Part shown: in pieces, positions 17,998 to 25,957 of the stretch
Layout: each line of letters opens with the position of its first letter
Numbering within the stretch: the first letter of the stretch is position 1
DNA from: DAHUXD01 sp963805495
GTDB lineage: Bacteria > Acidobacteriota > Thermoanaerobaculia > UBA5066 > Gp7-AA6
Length of the DNA stretch: 64,000 nt
NCBI GenBank assembly: GCA_963805495.1
Contig: CAWDUQ010000005.1
Span: forward strand, 272,353-336,352
Direction of reading: 5' to 3'
Program-made: the position numbers and the translations under genes
The notes under the pieces: generated by a model
Database searches by the model: none
What the model was told of the DNA's origin: nothing
Seen by the model: only the letters and a program-made list of their open reading frames with translations

Positions 17998-18366
17998 TCA
18001 CGGCCGGGGTTCGGCGGGCGGGTTCGGGGCGATCGACGTCGTCTTCGGCTTCGTGAGGCTGCCCGGCGGGTAGAGCAGAACGACTTCGTCCGGTTCGACG
18101 AGGTGAAGCTCCTCACGCGCGATCTGCTCGGCCGGGAACTCGTGGCGGTTGGCCGCCTCGATCGAGGCCTTGAGTTTCTCGTTCTCCGCCCTGCGCTCGG
18201 CGATCTGCCGGTCGAGGGTCTGGACCTCGTTGCGCGCTCGCCGCAGGTCGAGCACGCGCCGGTCCGAGAGCAGCAGGAAGCCCATGATCACGGTCGAGAT
18301 CCCGAGCGAGACCAGGAACGCCGTCACGGGACGGGGCCCGCGCCCGATGTGCTCCTTGTTCTTCAT
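17998..18366 (-). CDS. ftsB: FtsB/DivIC-family septum formation protein
   Basis: A 122-residue protein with a short cytoplasmic N-terminus, one transmembrane helix (~14-34) and a coiled coil (~38-75, RRARNEVQTLDRQIAERRAE). The family box LHLVEPDEVVLLYPPG follows. This is the FtsB/DivIC layout; these proteins form a complex with FtsL and FtsQ at the division septum. Its ATG overlaps the stop of enolase, and ftsB next to eno is a widespread arrangement. The C-terminal tail is Pro-rich. Confidence 0.88.
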   Translation of the reverse strand: MKNKEHIGRGPRPVTAFLVSLGISTVIMGFLLLSDRRVLDLRRARNEVQTLDRQIAERRAENEKLKASIEAANRHEFPAEQIAREELHLVEPDEVVLLYPPGSLTKPKTTSIAPNPPAEPRP

Positions 18367-19643
18367 CGCGGGAAGGCCGCGCGGCCGGCGTAGCGGCCCG
18401 CGCTCTCGAGCTCTTCCTCGATCCCGAGGAGGCGGTTGTACTTCGCCAGCCGCTCGCCGCGGCAGGCGGACCCGGTCTTGATGAGGCCCGCGTTGACCGC
18501 AACCGCGAGGTCCGCGATCGTGTCGTCCGGCGTCTCGCCCGAGCGGTGCGAGGAGATCGTGCGGTAGCCCGAGGTCTGCGCCATGCGCACGGCCTCGAGG
18601 GTCTCCGTCAGCGTGCCGATCTGGTTCAACTTGACGAGGAGCGCGTTGGCGACGCCCTCGGCGATTCCGCGCGCCAGGATCTCGGGGTTCGTCACGAAGA
18701 CGTCGTCGCCGACGAGGAGGATCGTCGAGCCGAGCTCCTTCGTCATTGCCTGCCAGCCCTTCCAGTCCTGCTCGGCGAGGCCGTCCTCGATCGAGAGGAT
18801 CGGGTACGCGGCCGCGAGCTCCGCCCAGAAGCGGATCATGCCGTCGGTCGTGAGCGTCTTCTTCTCGCCCTTCAGGTGGTACTTGCCGCCCTCGTAGAAC
18901 TCCGACGCCGCCGGATCGAGCGCGATCACGAGGTCCCGGCCCGGCTTGTAGCCGGCCGACCCGATCGCCGAAAGCAGCAACTCGACCGCTTCCTTCGACG
19001 ACGCGATGTCGGGAGCGAAGCCGCCCTCGTCGCCGACGCCGGTCGACAGGCCCTTCTTCTTGAGGATCGATTTCAGCGCGTGAAAGGTCTCGGCCCCCGC
19101 GCGCAGCGCTTCGGCGAACGTCGTGAATCCGATCGGGCAGACCATGAACTCCTGGGGGTCGAGGCGATTGTCGGCGTGCGCTCCGCCGTTGATCACGTTC
19201 ATCATCGGCACCGGCAGCGTCGTCGCGCCGGTGCCGCCGATGTACCGGTAGAGCGGGACGCCCGAGGCCTCCGCCGCCGCGCGGGCGACGGCGAGGGAGA
19301 CGCCGAGGATCGCGTTGGCGCCGAGACGGCCCTTGTTCGGCGTCCCGTCGAGCTCGATCATCACGCGGTCGATCAGGGCCTGGTCGCGCGCGTCGGCACC
19401 CTCGAGCTCCTCGGCGATCTCGCCGTTGACGTGGGAAACGGCCTTCAGGACGCCCTTGCCGCCGTAGCGCTTCTTGTCCCCGTCGCGGAGCTCGAGCGCC
19501 TCGCGCATTCCGGTCGACGCGCCCGAGGGCACGCCGGCCCGGCCGGAGACGCCGCCCGAGAGCAGGACCTCGACCTCGAGGGTCGGGTTGCCGCGGGAGT
19601 CGAGAATCTCGCGCCCGTGAATGCCTTCGATCGAGAAGCTCAT
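18363..19643 (-). CDS. eno: Enolase
   Basis: A 426-residue enolase converting 2-phosphoglycerate to phosphoenolpyruvate. Visible family features: IHGREILDSRGNPTLEVEV start, SGASTG loop, NVINGGAHADN, GDEGGFAP, the metal ligands in LSIEDGLAEQDW and VGDDVFVTN, the catalytic lysine in LLVKLNQIGTLTE, and SHRSGE. One departure is ACRGER where most enolases have S(L/R)S(E/D)R, a surface position next to the substrate arm. ATG 19643 overlaps the stop of the upstream phosphohexomutase (ATGA), and its own stop overlaps ftsB. Confidence 0.97.
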   Translation of the reverse strand: MSFSIEGIHGREILDSRGNPTLEVEVLLSGGVSGRAGVPSGASTGMREALELRDGDKKRYGGKGVLKAVSHVNGEIAEELEGADARDQALIDRVMIELDGTPNKGRLGANAILGVSLAVARAAAEASGVPLYRYIGGTGATTLPVPMMNVINGGAHADNRLDPQEFMVCPIGFTTFAEALRAGAETFHALKSILKKKGLSTGVGDEGGFAPDIASSKEAVELLLSAIGSAGYKPGRDLVIALDPAASEFYEGGKYHLKGEKKTLTTDGMIRFWAELAAAYPILSIEDGLAEQDWKGWQAMTKELGSTILLVGDDVFVTNPEILARGIAEGVANALLVKLNQIGTLTETLEAVRMAQTSGYRTISSHRSGETPDDTIADLAVAVNAGLIKTGSACRGERLAKYNRLLGIEEELESAGRYAGRAAFPR

Positions 19644-21034
19644 GCGATCAGCTCCCGCCCCGCCTTCGCGAGGGCGTCCAGTTCCGAAGAGGACGGCGCT
19701 TCGATGTACACGCGCGCGACGGGCTCGGTCCCGGACTCGCGAACCAGAATCCAGGAACCGTCCTCGAAAATCAACTTGATTCCGTCGATCGCGTTGACCG
19801 ACGCGACGCGGCGGCCGGCGACCGACTCCGGCGGCGTGCGCTTCCTTTCGGCCAGCCGGGCGCGCGCCTCCGCCGAGAGCTCGAGATCGATCCGGCACGT
19901 CAGGAACGGGCCGATCTCCTTCCAGAGCTCTGCCCGAAGCTGCCCGATCGTCTTGCCGGTCGCCCCGACGAGCTCGGCCGCGAGCAGGTCGGCCAGGATC
20001 CCGTCCTTCTCCGGGACGTGGCCCTCGACCGTGAGGCCGGCGCTCTCCTCGCCGCCGAAAATGATCTTCCCCTCGAGGAGGAGCTCGCCGATGTACTTGA
20101 ACCCCACGGGCGTCTCGTAGAGCGGTACCCCGGCGCGGGCCGCGATCGCGTCGAGCGCGTGGGTCGTCGCGACGCTCCTCGCGATGCCTCCCCGCCGTCC
20201 CTTCCGGCCGACGAGGTCCGCGGCCAGGAGCGACAGGATCTCGTTCGGCTGCACGTAGGCGCCGGTCTCGTCGAGGATTCCGAAGCGGTCGGCGTCCCCG
20301 TCGCACGCGAGCCCCAGCCGGGCGCCGCTCGCACGGACGACCTCGGCGAGCTCGGCGAGCTCGGGCTCGCCGCACTGCGGCGACTTTCCGCCGAAGAGCG
20401 GGTCCGGGTTGGCGTGGAGGCGCGCGAGCGTCGAGCCCGTCGTTTCGAGGTACGCGTCGAGGAACCCGGCCGCGGTTCCGAAGCGAAAGTCGAGGCCGAA
20501 GCGCGGACCGCCGCGGCCGACGTCCCGGCCGGCGACCTTGGTTTCGAGATCCAGGAGATACGGGGGCGCCGGATCGAAACGCGGGACGGGAACCTCGGGC
20601 GGGGCCGGCTCCTCGGGAATCGCGAGAATCTCTTCCTCGATCTTCGTGGTGATCCCGGGCAGCGCGGGCGCGCCGTCGGAGGTCGAGAATTTGATGCCGA
20701 GGTAACGGGGTGGATTGTGGCTTGCGGTAAAGTTGATCGCGCCGGCGGCGCCGCGCCGGCGGATTTCGAAGGCGAGGACGGGAGTCGGGACCGGCCGGGC
20801 GCTGACCTCGGCCGGGAAGCCGTGCCGGATCAGGATCCGCGCGGCCTCCGCGGCGAAGCGGTCGGCGAGAAAGCGCGTGTCATACCCGACCAGTACCAGG
20901 CCGCCCGGGCGGTCCGCGGAGGCCAGCACCCGCGCGATCGCCGCGACGACCCGCCGCGCGTTCCCGAAAGTGAAGTCCTCGGCCAGGACGGAGCGCCAGC
21001 CCGAGGTCCCGAACTTGATCGGCACAGGCGTCAC
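19640..21034 (-). CDS. Phosphoglucomutase/phosphomannomutase family enzyme
   Basis: A 464-residue alpha-D-phosphohexomutase. Domain 1 has KFGTSGWRS and the phosphoserine loop TASHNP. Domain 2 has the Mg-binding DGDADR. Domain 3 has the sugar loop GGEESAG. Domain 4 has the phosphate site RESGTEPVARVY. The EESAG loop favours glucose/mannose phosphate rather than GlmM (usually EQSGH). GTG 21034 is preferred; GTG 21025 is also possible and no strong ribosome site is seen. The divergent CAP-domain gene may start only 3 bp away. The enzyme would supply glucose-1-phosphate for the polysaccharide cluster at 24-30 kb (inference). Confidence 0.92.
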   Translation of the reverse strand: MTPVPIKFGTSGWRSVLAEDFTFGNARRVVAAIARVLASADRPGGLVLVGYDTRFLADRFAAEAARILIRHGFPAEVSARPVPTPVLAFEIRRRGAAGAINFTASHNPPRYLGIKFSTSDGAPALPGITTKIEEEILAIPEEPAPPEVPVPRFDPAPPYLLDLETKVAGRDVGRGGPRFGLDFRFGTAAGFLDAYLETTGSTLARLHANPDPLFGGKSPQCGEPELAELAEVVRASGARLGLACDGDADRFGILDETGAYVQPNEILSLLAADLVGRKGRRGGIARSVATTHALDAIAARAGVPLYETPVGFKYIGELLLEGKIIFGGEESAGLTVEGHVPEKDGILADLLAAELVGATGKTIGQLRAELWKEIGPFLTCRIDLELSAEARARLAERKRTPPESVAGRRVASVNAIDGIKLIFEDGSWILVRESGTEPVARVYIEAPSSSELDALAKAGRELIA

Positions 21035-21037
21035 GCC

Positions 21038-21991
21038 GTGAAGCTTACACGGGTCGCGATGGCCGCGGCGGTCCTCGCCGTCGGCGCCTGCGCCGCGCTG
21101 CCCGCGCCGCACATGCCGCTGCGGCTCGAGGTCCGCGCGCCGAAGCTTCCCGTGAGCGAATCGGCGCCCGCGCCCTCCCGCCCGACGGACCCGGTCGAGG
21201 CCGCCGTTTTCGACCGCATCAACAAAGACCGTGCCGACGCCAGCCTGCCGCCCGTCGCATGGGACGGGGCGGCCGCGCTCGTCGCGAAGGCCTACACGGC
21301 GGCCCAGGTGGCCGAGGGCACGACCGGCCACTTCCTGACCGACGGCATGCCGCCCTACGCCCGGACCGCGTTCGCCGGCATCTTCGGCATGGGGTCCGAG
21401 AACGCGGTCGCCTGGCACACGACCGGGAAATCCTTCAGCGACTCGCCGACCGAGCTCGCGCTCTCCGGCCACGAGGACATGATGCGGGAGACGCCGCCCA
21501 ACGACGGCCACCGGCGCACGATCCTCGACCCCGAGGCGACCCACGTCGGTGTCGGCTACGCGCTCAAAGGCGGGAGCTTCCGGATGGCCGAAGAATTCCT
21601 GACGCGCAGGCTCGCCGAGCTGACCATCCAGAAGGAGGGCGACAGCCTGTCGGTCAAGGGCCGGACCGAGGCCGGGCGCACGCTCTCCTTCGTGACGATC
21701 GCACACGAGCCCGTCCCCAAACGGCTGACCCGCGACGAAGCCCGCTCGCGGACGACCTACAGTTACCCCGAGCCGCAGTGGGCATTCGTTCCCGAGGGCC
21801 ACAGGTCGATCCGGGTCGTCGGCACCGAGACCGAAGACCGCATCCGAACGGGAGTCAACGGCGAGTTCGCGTTCCGCTTCGCCCCGAGTAGACCCGGGCT
21901 GTGGACGTTCGTCTTCTACGCGACCGACGGCCGGCATCGATCCCGGCCCGGCGGGGCCGCCGTCGTCTGGCTGGAGCCGGCCGCACCGTGA
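21038..21991 (+). CDS. CAP-domain (SCP/PR-1-like) lipoprotein
   Basis: A 317-residue product from GTG 21038, chosen because it gives a normal signal (MKLTRVAMAAAVLAVGAC) with a lipobox-like VGAC; ATG 21059 is the alternative. Residues ~45-170 resemble a CAP domain of the bacterial type: VFDRINKDRADASLPPVAWD, TGHFL, GENA-type SENAVAWHTTG, and the C-terminal HVGVGYAL. The C-terminal part (~190-310) looks like a beta-sandwich. Bacterial CAP proteins are extracellular with roles that are mostly undefined. The stop overlaps the next gene by 4 nt. Confidence 0.82.
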   Translation: MKLTRVAMAAAVLAVGACAALPAPHMPLRLEVRAPKLPVSESAPAPSRPTDPVEAAVFDRINKDRADASLPPVAWDGAAALVAKAYTAAQVAEGTTGHFLTDGMPPYARTAFAGIFGMGSENAVAWHTTGKSFSDSPTELALSGHEDMMRETPPNDGHRRTILDPEATHVGVGYALKGGSFRMAEEFLTRRLAELTIQKEGDSLSVKGRTEAGRTLSFVTIAHEPVPKRLTRDEARSRTTYSYPEPQWAFVPEGHRSIRVVGTETEDRIRTGVNGEFAFRFAPSRPGLWTFVFYATDGRHRSRPGGAAVVWLEPAAP

Positions 21992-22314
21992 TCACGATCC
22001 TCGCGGTCGGCGCCGAGGCGGAGCGCCTGTCGGCGTTCGGAGCGTCGCATCCGTCCGTCGAGGTGGTGACCGCAGTCGGCGCCGAGGACGCGCTCGAAAA
22101 GCTGTCGCGCAATCGCCGGATCGACGCCGTTCTCATCCTTGCCGGGCCCGATGCGGAGGAAACCGCGCGCCTCGTGCGCGAGGAGGATCCCGGAGCCCCC
22201 CCGCTGTTCGCGCCGGCGACGGCCGGAAAGATCGACGGCGTGCGTCCACTCTTCGGAGCGTCAGGCCTGGAGGTTCTCGAAGTCCTGGTCGCTACGCTCG
22301 GCCCCCGTTCGTAG
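21988..22314 (+). CDS. Small receiver-like protein without clear phosphorylation site
   Basis: A 108-residue protein from GTG 21988 (GTGA overlap with the CAP gene). The alternating pattern ITILAVGAEAERLSAF, VEVVTAVGAEDALEKL and IDAVLILAGPDAEETARLVR resembles a CheY-like fold. The usual acidic pocket is missing and the D-A-V-L-I-L strand ends without the acceptor Asp context. No lysine of the KP motif is seen. Probably a degenerate receiver; partner unknown. Its end abuts a dispersed palindrome. Confidence 0.6.
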   Translation: MITILAVGAEAERLSAFGASHPSVEVVTAVGAEDALEKLSRNRRIDAVLILAGPDAEETARLVREEDPGAPPLFAPATAGKIDGVRPLFGASGLEVLEVLVATLGPRS

Positions 22315-22372
22315 GGGCGGCCCATGTGGCCGCCCTCCAGGCGGGAGGGAACAAGCCCTCCCCTGCGAAGAC
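22313..22372. repeat. Dispersed GC-rich palindrome, copy 2
   Basis: TAGGGGCGGCCCATGTGGCC is followed by a second palindrome with AGGGAACAAGCCCTCCC. It has the same two-part structure as the copies at 4091 and 49720. It sits directly after the receiver-like gene. Confidence 0.8.
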
Positions 22373-22406
22373 GCCGGCCTTCCCTGGTCGCGTTTGGCGG
22401 GAAATG

Positions 22407-22429
22407 AAAAAGGGCGGCTAACGCCGCCC
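22407..22429 (-). terminator. Intrinsic terminator of the candidate small RNA
   Basis: On the minus strand GGGCGGC, loop GTTA, GCCGCCC is directly followed by TTTTT. A perfect 7-bp GC stem with T-run is the textbook form. Confidence 0.85.
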
Positions 22430-22506
22430 CCGAAAGTCAGCGCGGACCGAAAGTCGTCTTCGGGTCGCCCGCGCCCTCCTCCTCGAGCCCCTCGCGGAGC
22501 CCCACC
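22407..22506 (-). ncRNA. Candidate ~100-nt small RNA
   Basis: A minus-strand unit with its own promoter (22514-22542) and intrinsic terminator (22407-22429). No open frame of note is present. The predicted transcript starts GGTGGGGCTCC, contains a purine-rich AGGAGGAGGG, a CCGAA/TTCGG hairpin, a repeated GACTTTCGG, and ends in the GC-rich hairpin and T5. It does not contain the SRP RNA core (GGAAG...AGCAGCC) nor look like 6S or tmRNA. It is divergent from ricT and ~1 kb from an Hfq-like gene. Confidence 0.55.
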
Positions 22507-22513
22507 GGCGACT

Positions 22514-22542
22514 AAGCTAAGACTCCTCGAATCCGCTGTCAA
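22514..22542 (-). promoter_or_regulatory. Sigma-70-type promoter of the candidate small RNA
   Basis: On the minus strand a consensus -35 TTGACA (22542-22537) is followed by a 17-nt spacer and TAGCTT as -10 (22519-22514). The predicted start is near 22506. It faces away from ricT. Confidence 0.65.
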
Positions 22543-22656
22543 GAAGAACAGGCGTCGGGGACCGACTGTCCGAATGGGCAGGTGCCTTCGGACGACCCGA
22601 TTCGGCGGCCCGGGACCACCGGCTCATGGTAACTTCGGCGGCTGGGAGATTTACCT

Positions 22657-23400
22657 ATGGGTGGCTGTGGCACCGGCGGCGGCTGCGGAGTCGGGAACTC
22701 GTACAACCCCGGCCAGTACGTCGGGATTCGGATCAACGAACACGAGGACGGCCGAAACGTCCTCTGCGACACGATGGGCGTCGAGGTTTCCCGCGGTCAG
22801 CGGGTGATCGTCGAGGCCGACTCGGGCATGGAACACGCCGAGGTGACCAACCTCCAGCCCATGATCCTCAAGCAGTGTCAGCTCCGGGACTCCAAGCGCC
22901 TCGTCCGCGTCGCCAGCGAGACGGACCTGGCTTCCTACCGCGCCAAGGTGGCCCGGGAGCAGCGATTCCTCTCGGACACGCAGGCCCTGGCGTTCGAGAA
23001 GCGGCTGGCCATAAAGGTCGTCCGGGCCGAGGAGACCTTCGACGGCCGAAAGGTCACGGTTCATTACACTTCCGAGGCCCGGATCGACTACCGGAAGCTC
23101 GTTTCGGACCTCGCGATGAAGCACCCGGTCCGGATCGAAATGCGCCAGGTCGGGCCCCGCGACGAGACCAAGATGCGGGGTGGGATCGGCCCCTGCGGCC
23201 TGACCCTCTGCTGCTCGACGTTCCTGAAATCCTTCCATCCCGTAACCATCAAAATGGCGAAAAACCAGAACCTGTCGCTCAACCCGTCGAAAATCTCGGG
23301 GATGTGCGGCCGGCTGATGTGCTGCCTCGCCTACGAGGACGAAGGCCCTCCGGCTTCAGCCCCCCGAAAGCAGAATAATCCCGCCGAACTGCCGGTTTAG
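22657..23400 (+). CDS. ricT: RicT/PSP1-domain regulatory protein
   Basis: A 247-residue PSP1-domain protein (YaaT/RicT family). The N-terminus is rich in Gly and Cys (MGGCGTGGGCGVG). The middle has the typical FEKRLAIKVVRAEETFDGRK and HYTSEARIDYRKL. The C-terminal cysteine block GPCGLTLCCSTFL...GMCGRLMCCLAYE is the cluster-binding part. In Bacillus, RicT with RicA and RicF binds Fe-S clusters and helps RNase Y-dependent mRNA maturation. ATG 22657 follows GGGAG. It lies upstream of an Hfq-like gene and divergent from a candidate small RNA, so a role in RNA metabolism is plausible. Confidence 0.9.
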   Translation: MGGCGTGGGCGVGNSYNPGQYVGIRINEHEDGRNVLCDTMGVEVSRGQRVIVEADSGMEHAEVTNLQPMILKQCQLRDSKRLVRVASETDLASYRAKVAREQRFLSDTQALAFEKRLAIKVVRAEETFDGRKVTVHYTSEARIDYRKLVSDLAMKHPVRIEMRQVGPRDETKMRGGIGPCGLTLCCSTFLKSFHPVTIKMAKNQNLSLNPSKISGMCGRLMCCLAYEDEGPPASAPRKQNNPAELPV

Positions 23401-23445
23401 CCTTCCAAAGCGTCCCACCTTTACCCGGGACCGAGAGAGACAACC

Positions 23446-23820
23446 GTGGCTAACCGTAGTACTGGCGGAGCCTTCCGAGGCGAAGACGAGGGGCCCGCCA
23501 ACCGCAAGCTGATCCGCCCGAACCTCTCCGAGCTCGCCGACCGCTACCCCACGCGCTCCTTCGCGCAGCGCAAGCAGGTGCCGCCCGAGCAGACCAACGC
23601 GGAGAGCTACTACTATCTCAAGCAGATGGCGGCCAAGACCCCGATGGTCGTCGTTCTGACCGACGACGAGGAGATCCATGGCTGGATCGAGTGGTACGAC
23701 AAGGCCTGCCTGAAGGTGAATCGGGAGAAGGGCGCCAACCTCCTGATTCCGAAGGCCTCGATCAAGTACATGTTCAAGGAGTCCGAGAGCGAGGAGCCGG
23801 ATCGGGACGGGAACCGGTAG
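23446..23820 (+). CDS. Hfq-like RNA-binding protein, elongated
   Basis: A 124-residue protein. Residues ~53-115 match an Sm/Hfq-like fold: a short helix (AESYYYLKQMAAKTPM), then VVVLTDDEEIHGWIEWYDKACLKVNR as Sm1, then LLIPKASIKYMFKE in place of the Hfq YKHAI Sm2 motif. The N-terminal ~50 residues are basic and probably disordered, unlike the short E. coli N-terminus. Similar proteins in Acidobacteriota are annotated as Hfq. Expected role: RNA chaperone pairing small RNAs with mRNAs. It is 45 bp after ricT, likely one operon. Confidence 0.72.
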   Translation: MANRSTGGAFRGEDEGPANRKLIRPNLSELADRYPTRSFAQRKQVPPEQTNAESYYYLKQMAAKTPMVVVLTDDEEIHGWIEWYDKACLKVNREKGANLLIPKASIKYMFKESESEEPDRDGNR

Positions 23821-23857
23821 AACCCGACCCTCCCGAACGACTCTTTCCCCGGTCACC

Positions 23858-24471
23858 GGGGCGGCCCTTGCGGCCGCCCGGCACTCCCGGGAGGGGACAA
23901 GCCCCTCCCCTACAAACCTGGGCCCGAGACTTCCGCCCTGCCACTGCGGCTTCCGCTCCTCCCCGACAACCGTGGGTGGGCCCGCGACTTCCGCTCTCCG
24001 GTCGTAGGGGCGGCCCTTGCGGCCGCCCGGCACTCCCGGGAGGGGACAAGCCCCTCCCCTACAAACCTGGGCCCGCGACTTCCGCCCTACCGACGACGGT
24101 CGCTGCGCCGGCGACTTTCGCCATCCCCGACATCCGATAGGTGGGACTGCGACTTCCGCTCTCCGGTCGTAGGGGCGGCCCTTGCGGCCGCCCGTCACTC
24201 CCGGGAGGGGACAAGCCCCTCCCCTACAAACCTGGGCCCGAGACTTCCGCCCGACCGACGACGGTCGCTGCGCCGGCGACTTTCGCCATCCCCGACATCC
24301 GATAGGTGGGACTGCGACTCCCGCCCGACCGACGACGGTCGCTGCGCCGGCGACTTTCGCCATCCCCGACATCCGATAGGTGGGACTGCGACTTCCGCTC
24401 TCCGGTCGTAGGGGCGGCCCTTGCGGCCGCCCGGAAAGGCAACAAGGGTGGGGACGAGCCCCGCCCTTACG
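23858..24471. repeat. Mixed array of two repeat types between hfq-like and the sugar transferase gene
   Basis: This 600-bp gene-free region holds four copies of the dispersed palindrome (23858-23913, 24004-24062, 24168-24226, 24408-24470). It also holds three copies of a second ~66-bp unit beginning CCGACGACGGTCGCTGCGCC (24089-24155, 24254-24319, 24328-24393), the last two 74 bp apart. Short CTGGGCCCG(C/A)GACTTCCGC linkers join them. There is no credible gene. Confidence 0.9.
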
Positions 24472-24481
24472 ACCCTGAGGT

Positions 24482-25915
24482 CTACCGGGCTCCCCTCCCC
24501 GAAAGCACCGCCGGGACCGTCTTCAACAGAATCTTCAGGTCGAGCAGCGGCGACCACGTGTCGATGTACTTGAGGTCGAGCGCCATCCACCGGTCGAAAT
24601 CGACCTCGCTGCGCCCGGAGACCTGCCAGAGGCACGTCAGCCCCGGCTTCATGCTCAGCCGCCGCCGCTGCCAGGGCTCGTAGTGCGAGACCTCCTCGGG
24701 GAGCGGCGGCCGCGGCCCGACGAGGCTCATGTCGCCCACGATCACGTTCCAGAGCTGCGGGAGCTCGTCGATCGACAGGCGTCGCAGGAGCCCGCCCACG
24801 GGGGTCAGCCGGGGGTCCCGCGAAGCCTTGAAGACGGGCCCGGTCATCTCGTTCAGGTGCGAGATCTCCAAAAGGCGACCTTCCGCTCCCGCCTTCATCG
24901 TGCGGAACTTCAACAGGGTGAAGTGCCGCCCGTTCAGGCCGCAGCGCACCTGGCGGAAGAACACCGGCCGGCCGGAGGTCACCAGGATCCCCAGGGCCGC
25001 GAGAAGCTGAATCGGCAGCGTCACGAGGAAGAGGACGAGCGACAGCCCCAGGTCGATCGCTCTCTTCGCCACGAGCTCGACCGGGTTCGAGGGCGTCGTC
25101 GTGAAGGAGAGCAGCGGGATTCCGTCGAGCTCCTCGAGGACGGGGCGCGCGAGGACATGGGGAAAGATGTCGAGCGATACGTGCGCCCGAACGCCGTGGC
25201 GTTCGGCGGCGAGCAGCGCCTCTTCGTACTCGCCGAGCTTGCCCTTCTCGATGACGAAGATGACCTCGTCGACGACTTCCCGGACCAGGATCGCCTCCAT
25301 GTCCCGAATGCCGCCGAGGCACGGCCACCGGCCGCTCAGTCCGATCTCTCCCCCGTTGTCGTCGTCGAGGTAACCGAGAACGCGGAAGCCCCAGTAGGGG
25401 TGAGCTTCCAGGAAGTCGGCGAACTGTGAGGCCTTGGGGCCCGTTCCAACGATCACGGCCGTTCGGAAGTTGAACCCGCGGGAACGCACCCAGCGCGAGG
25501 TCAGGCGCAGCGCCGTTTTCTCGCTCGCGAGGAAGAGGAAGTTCACCCCGCCAAAGAGGACCAGGAACCACCGGCTCACGAAGTCGAGCCGCAGTCCGTA
25601 GATCAAGAGCACGAGGATCGCGGTCCCGCCGAACGAAACCCGCGCCGCCGCCCAGAGCTCTTCGCCGAGCGGCAGCGTCCGGTGACTGCGGTAAAAGCCC
25701 GCGGCGTAGAGCAGCAGCCCCCAGATCGGGAGGATGAAGAGCAGCAGCGGCAGATACTGGTTCAGCGGGGCGAGCGGCAGGGGGAAGAGCTCCGGCATGG
25801 CCGACGTGAGATAGCCGTGGCGCAGGAACCAGGTCAGCGGCAGGGACACGGCCGTCAGGGCGAGGTCCGTCAGGAGCACTCCCAGAGCAACCGCGCGGGC
25901 TTTCTGTCTCAGCAT
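24482..25915 (-). CDS. Polyprenyl-phosphate hexose-1-phosphate transferase (WcaJ/WbaP-like)
   Basis: A 477-residue membrane enzyme. Four to five N-terminal helices cover ~10-125. A Rossmann-like domain follows (AVIVGTGPKASQFADFL, to ~260). Then come a fifth helix (KRAIDLGLSLVLFLVTLP) and the bacterial sugar transferase domain with PVFFRQVRCGLNGRHF, LKFRTM, DELPQLWNVIVGDMSLVGPR and TCLWQVSGRSE. It transfers a sugar-1-phosphate to undecaprenyl phosphate, the first step of exopolysaccharide or O-unit synthesis. It is the downstream-most gene of a minus-strand cluster with four glycosyltransferases. Confidence 0.95.
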   Translation of the reverse strand: MLRQKARAVALGVLLTDLALTAVSLPLTWFLRHGYLTSAMPELFPLPLAPLNQYLPLLLFILPIWGLLLYAAGFYRSHRTLPLGEELWAAARVSFGGTAILVLLIYGLRLDFVSRWFLVLFGGVNFLFLASEKTALRLTSRWVRSRGFNFRTAVIVGTGPKASQFADFLEAHPYWGFRVLGYLDDDNGGEIGLSGRWPCLGGIRDMEAILVREVVDEVIFVIEKGKLGEYEEALLAAERHGVRAHVSLDIFPHVLARPVLEELDGIPLLSFTTTPSNPVELVAKRAIDLGLSLVLFLVTLPIQLLAALGILVTSGRPVFFRQVRCGLNGRHFTLLKFRTMKAGAEGRLLEISHLNEMTGPVFKASRDPRLTPVGGLLRRLSIDELPQLWNVIVGDMSLVGPRPPLPEEVSHYEPWQRRRLSMKPGLTCLWQVSGRSEVDFDRWMALDLKYIDTWSPLLDLKILLKTVPAVLSGRGAR

Positions 25916-25957
25916 CGTACTCGGCCGGGGCGGGACGACGGGGCGGCCCCGTCGATG

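Noticed and set aside
18546..20120. Long plus-strand open frame opposite enolase and phosphohexomutase
   Set aside because: It is the antisense shadow of two strongly conserved genes in high-GC DNA; its translation is Arg/Ala-rich with no domain.
22407..22506. SRP RNA or 6S RNA as identity of the candidate small RNA
   Set aside because: The SRP core GGAAG/AGCAGCC is missing, and length and bulge pattern do not fit 6S RNA.
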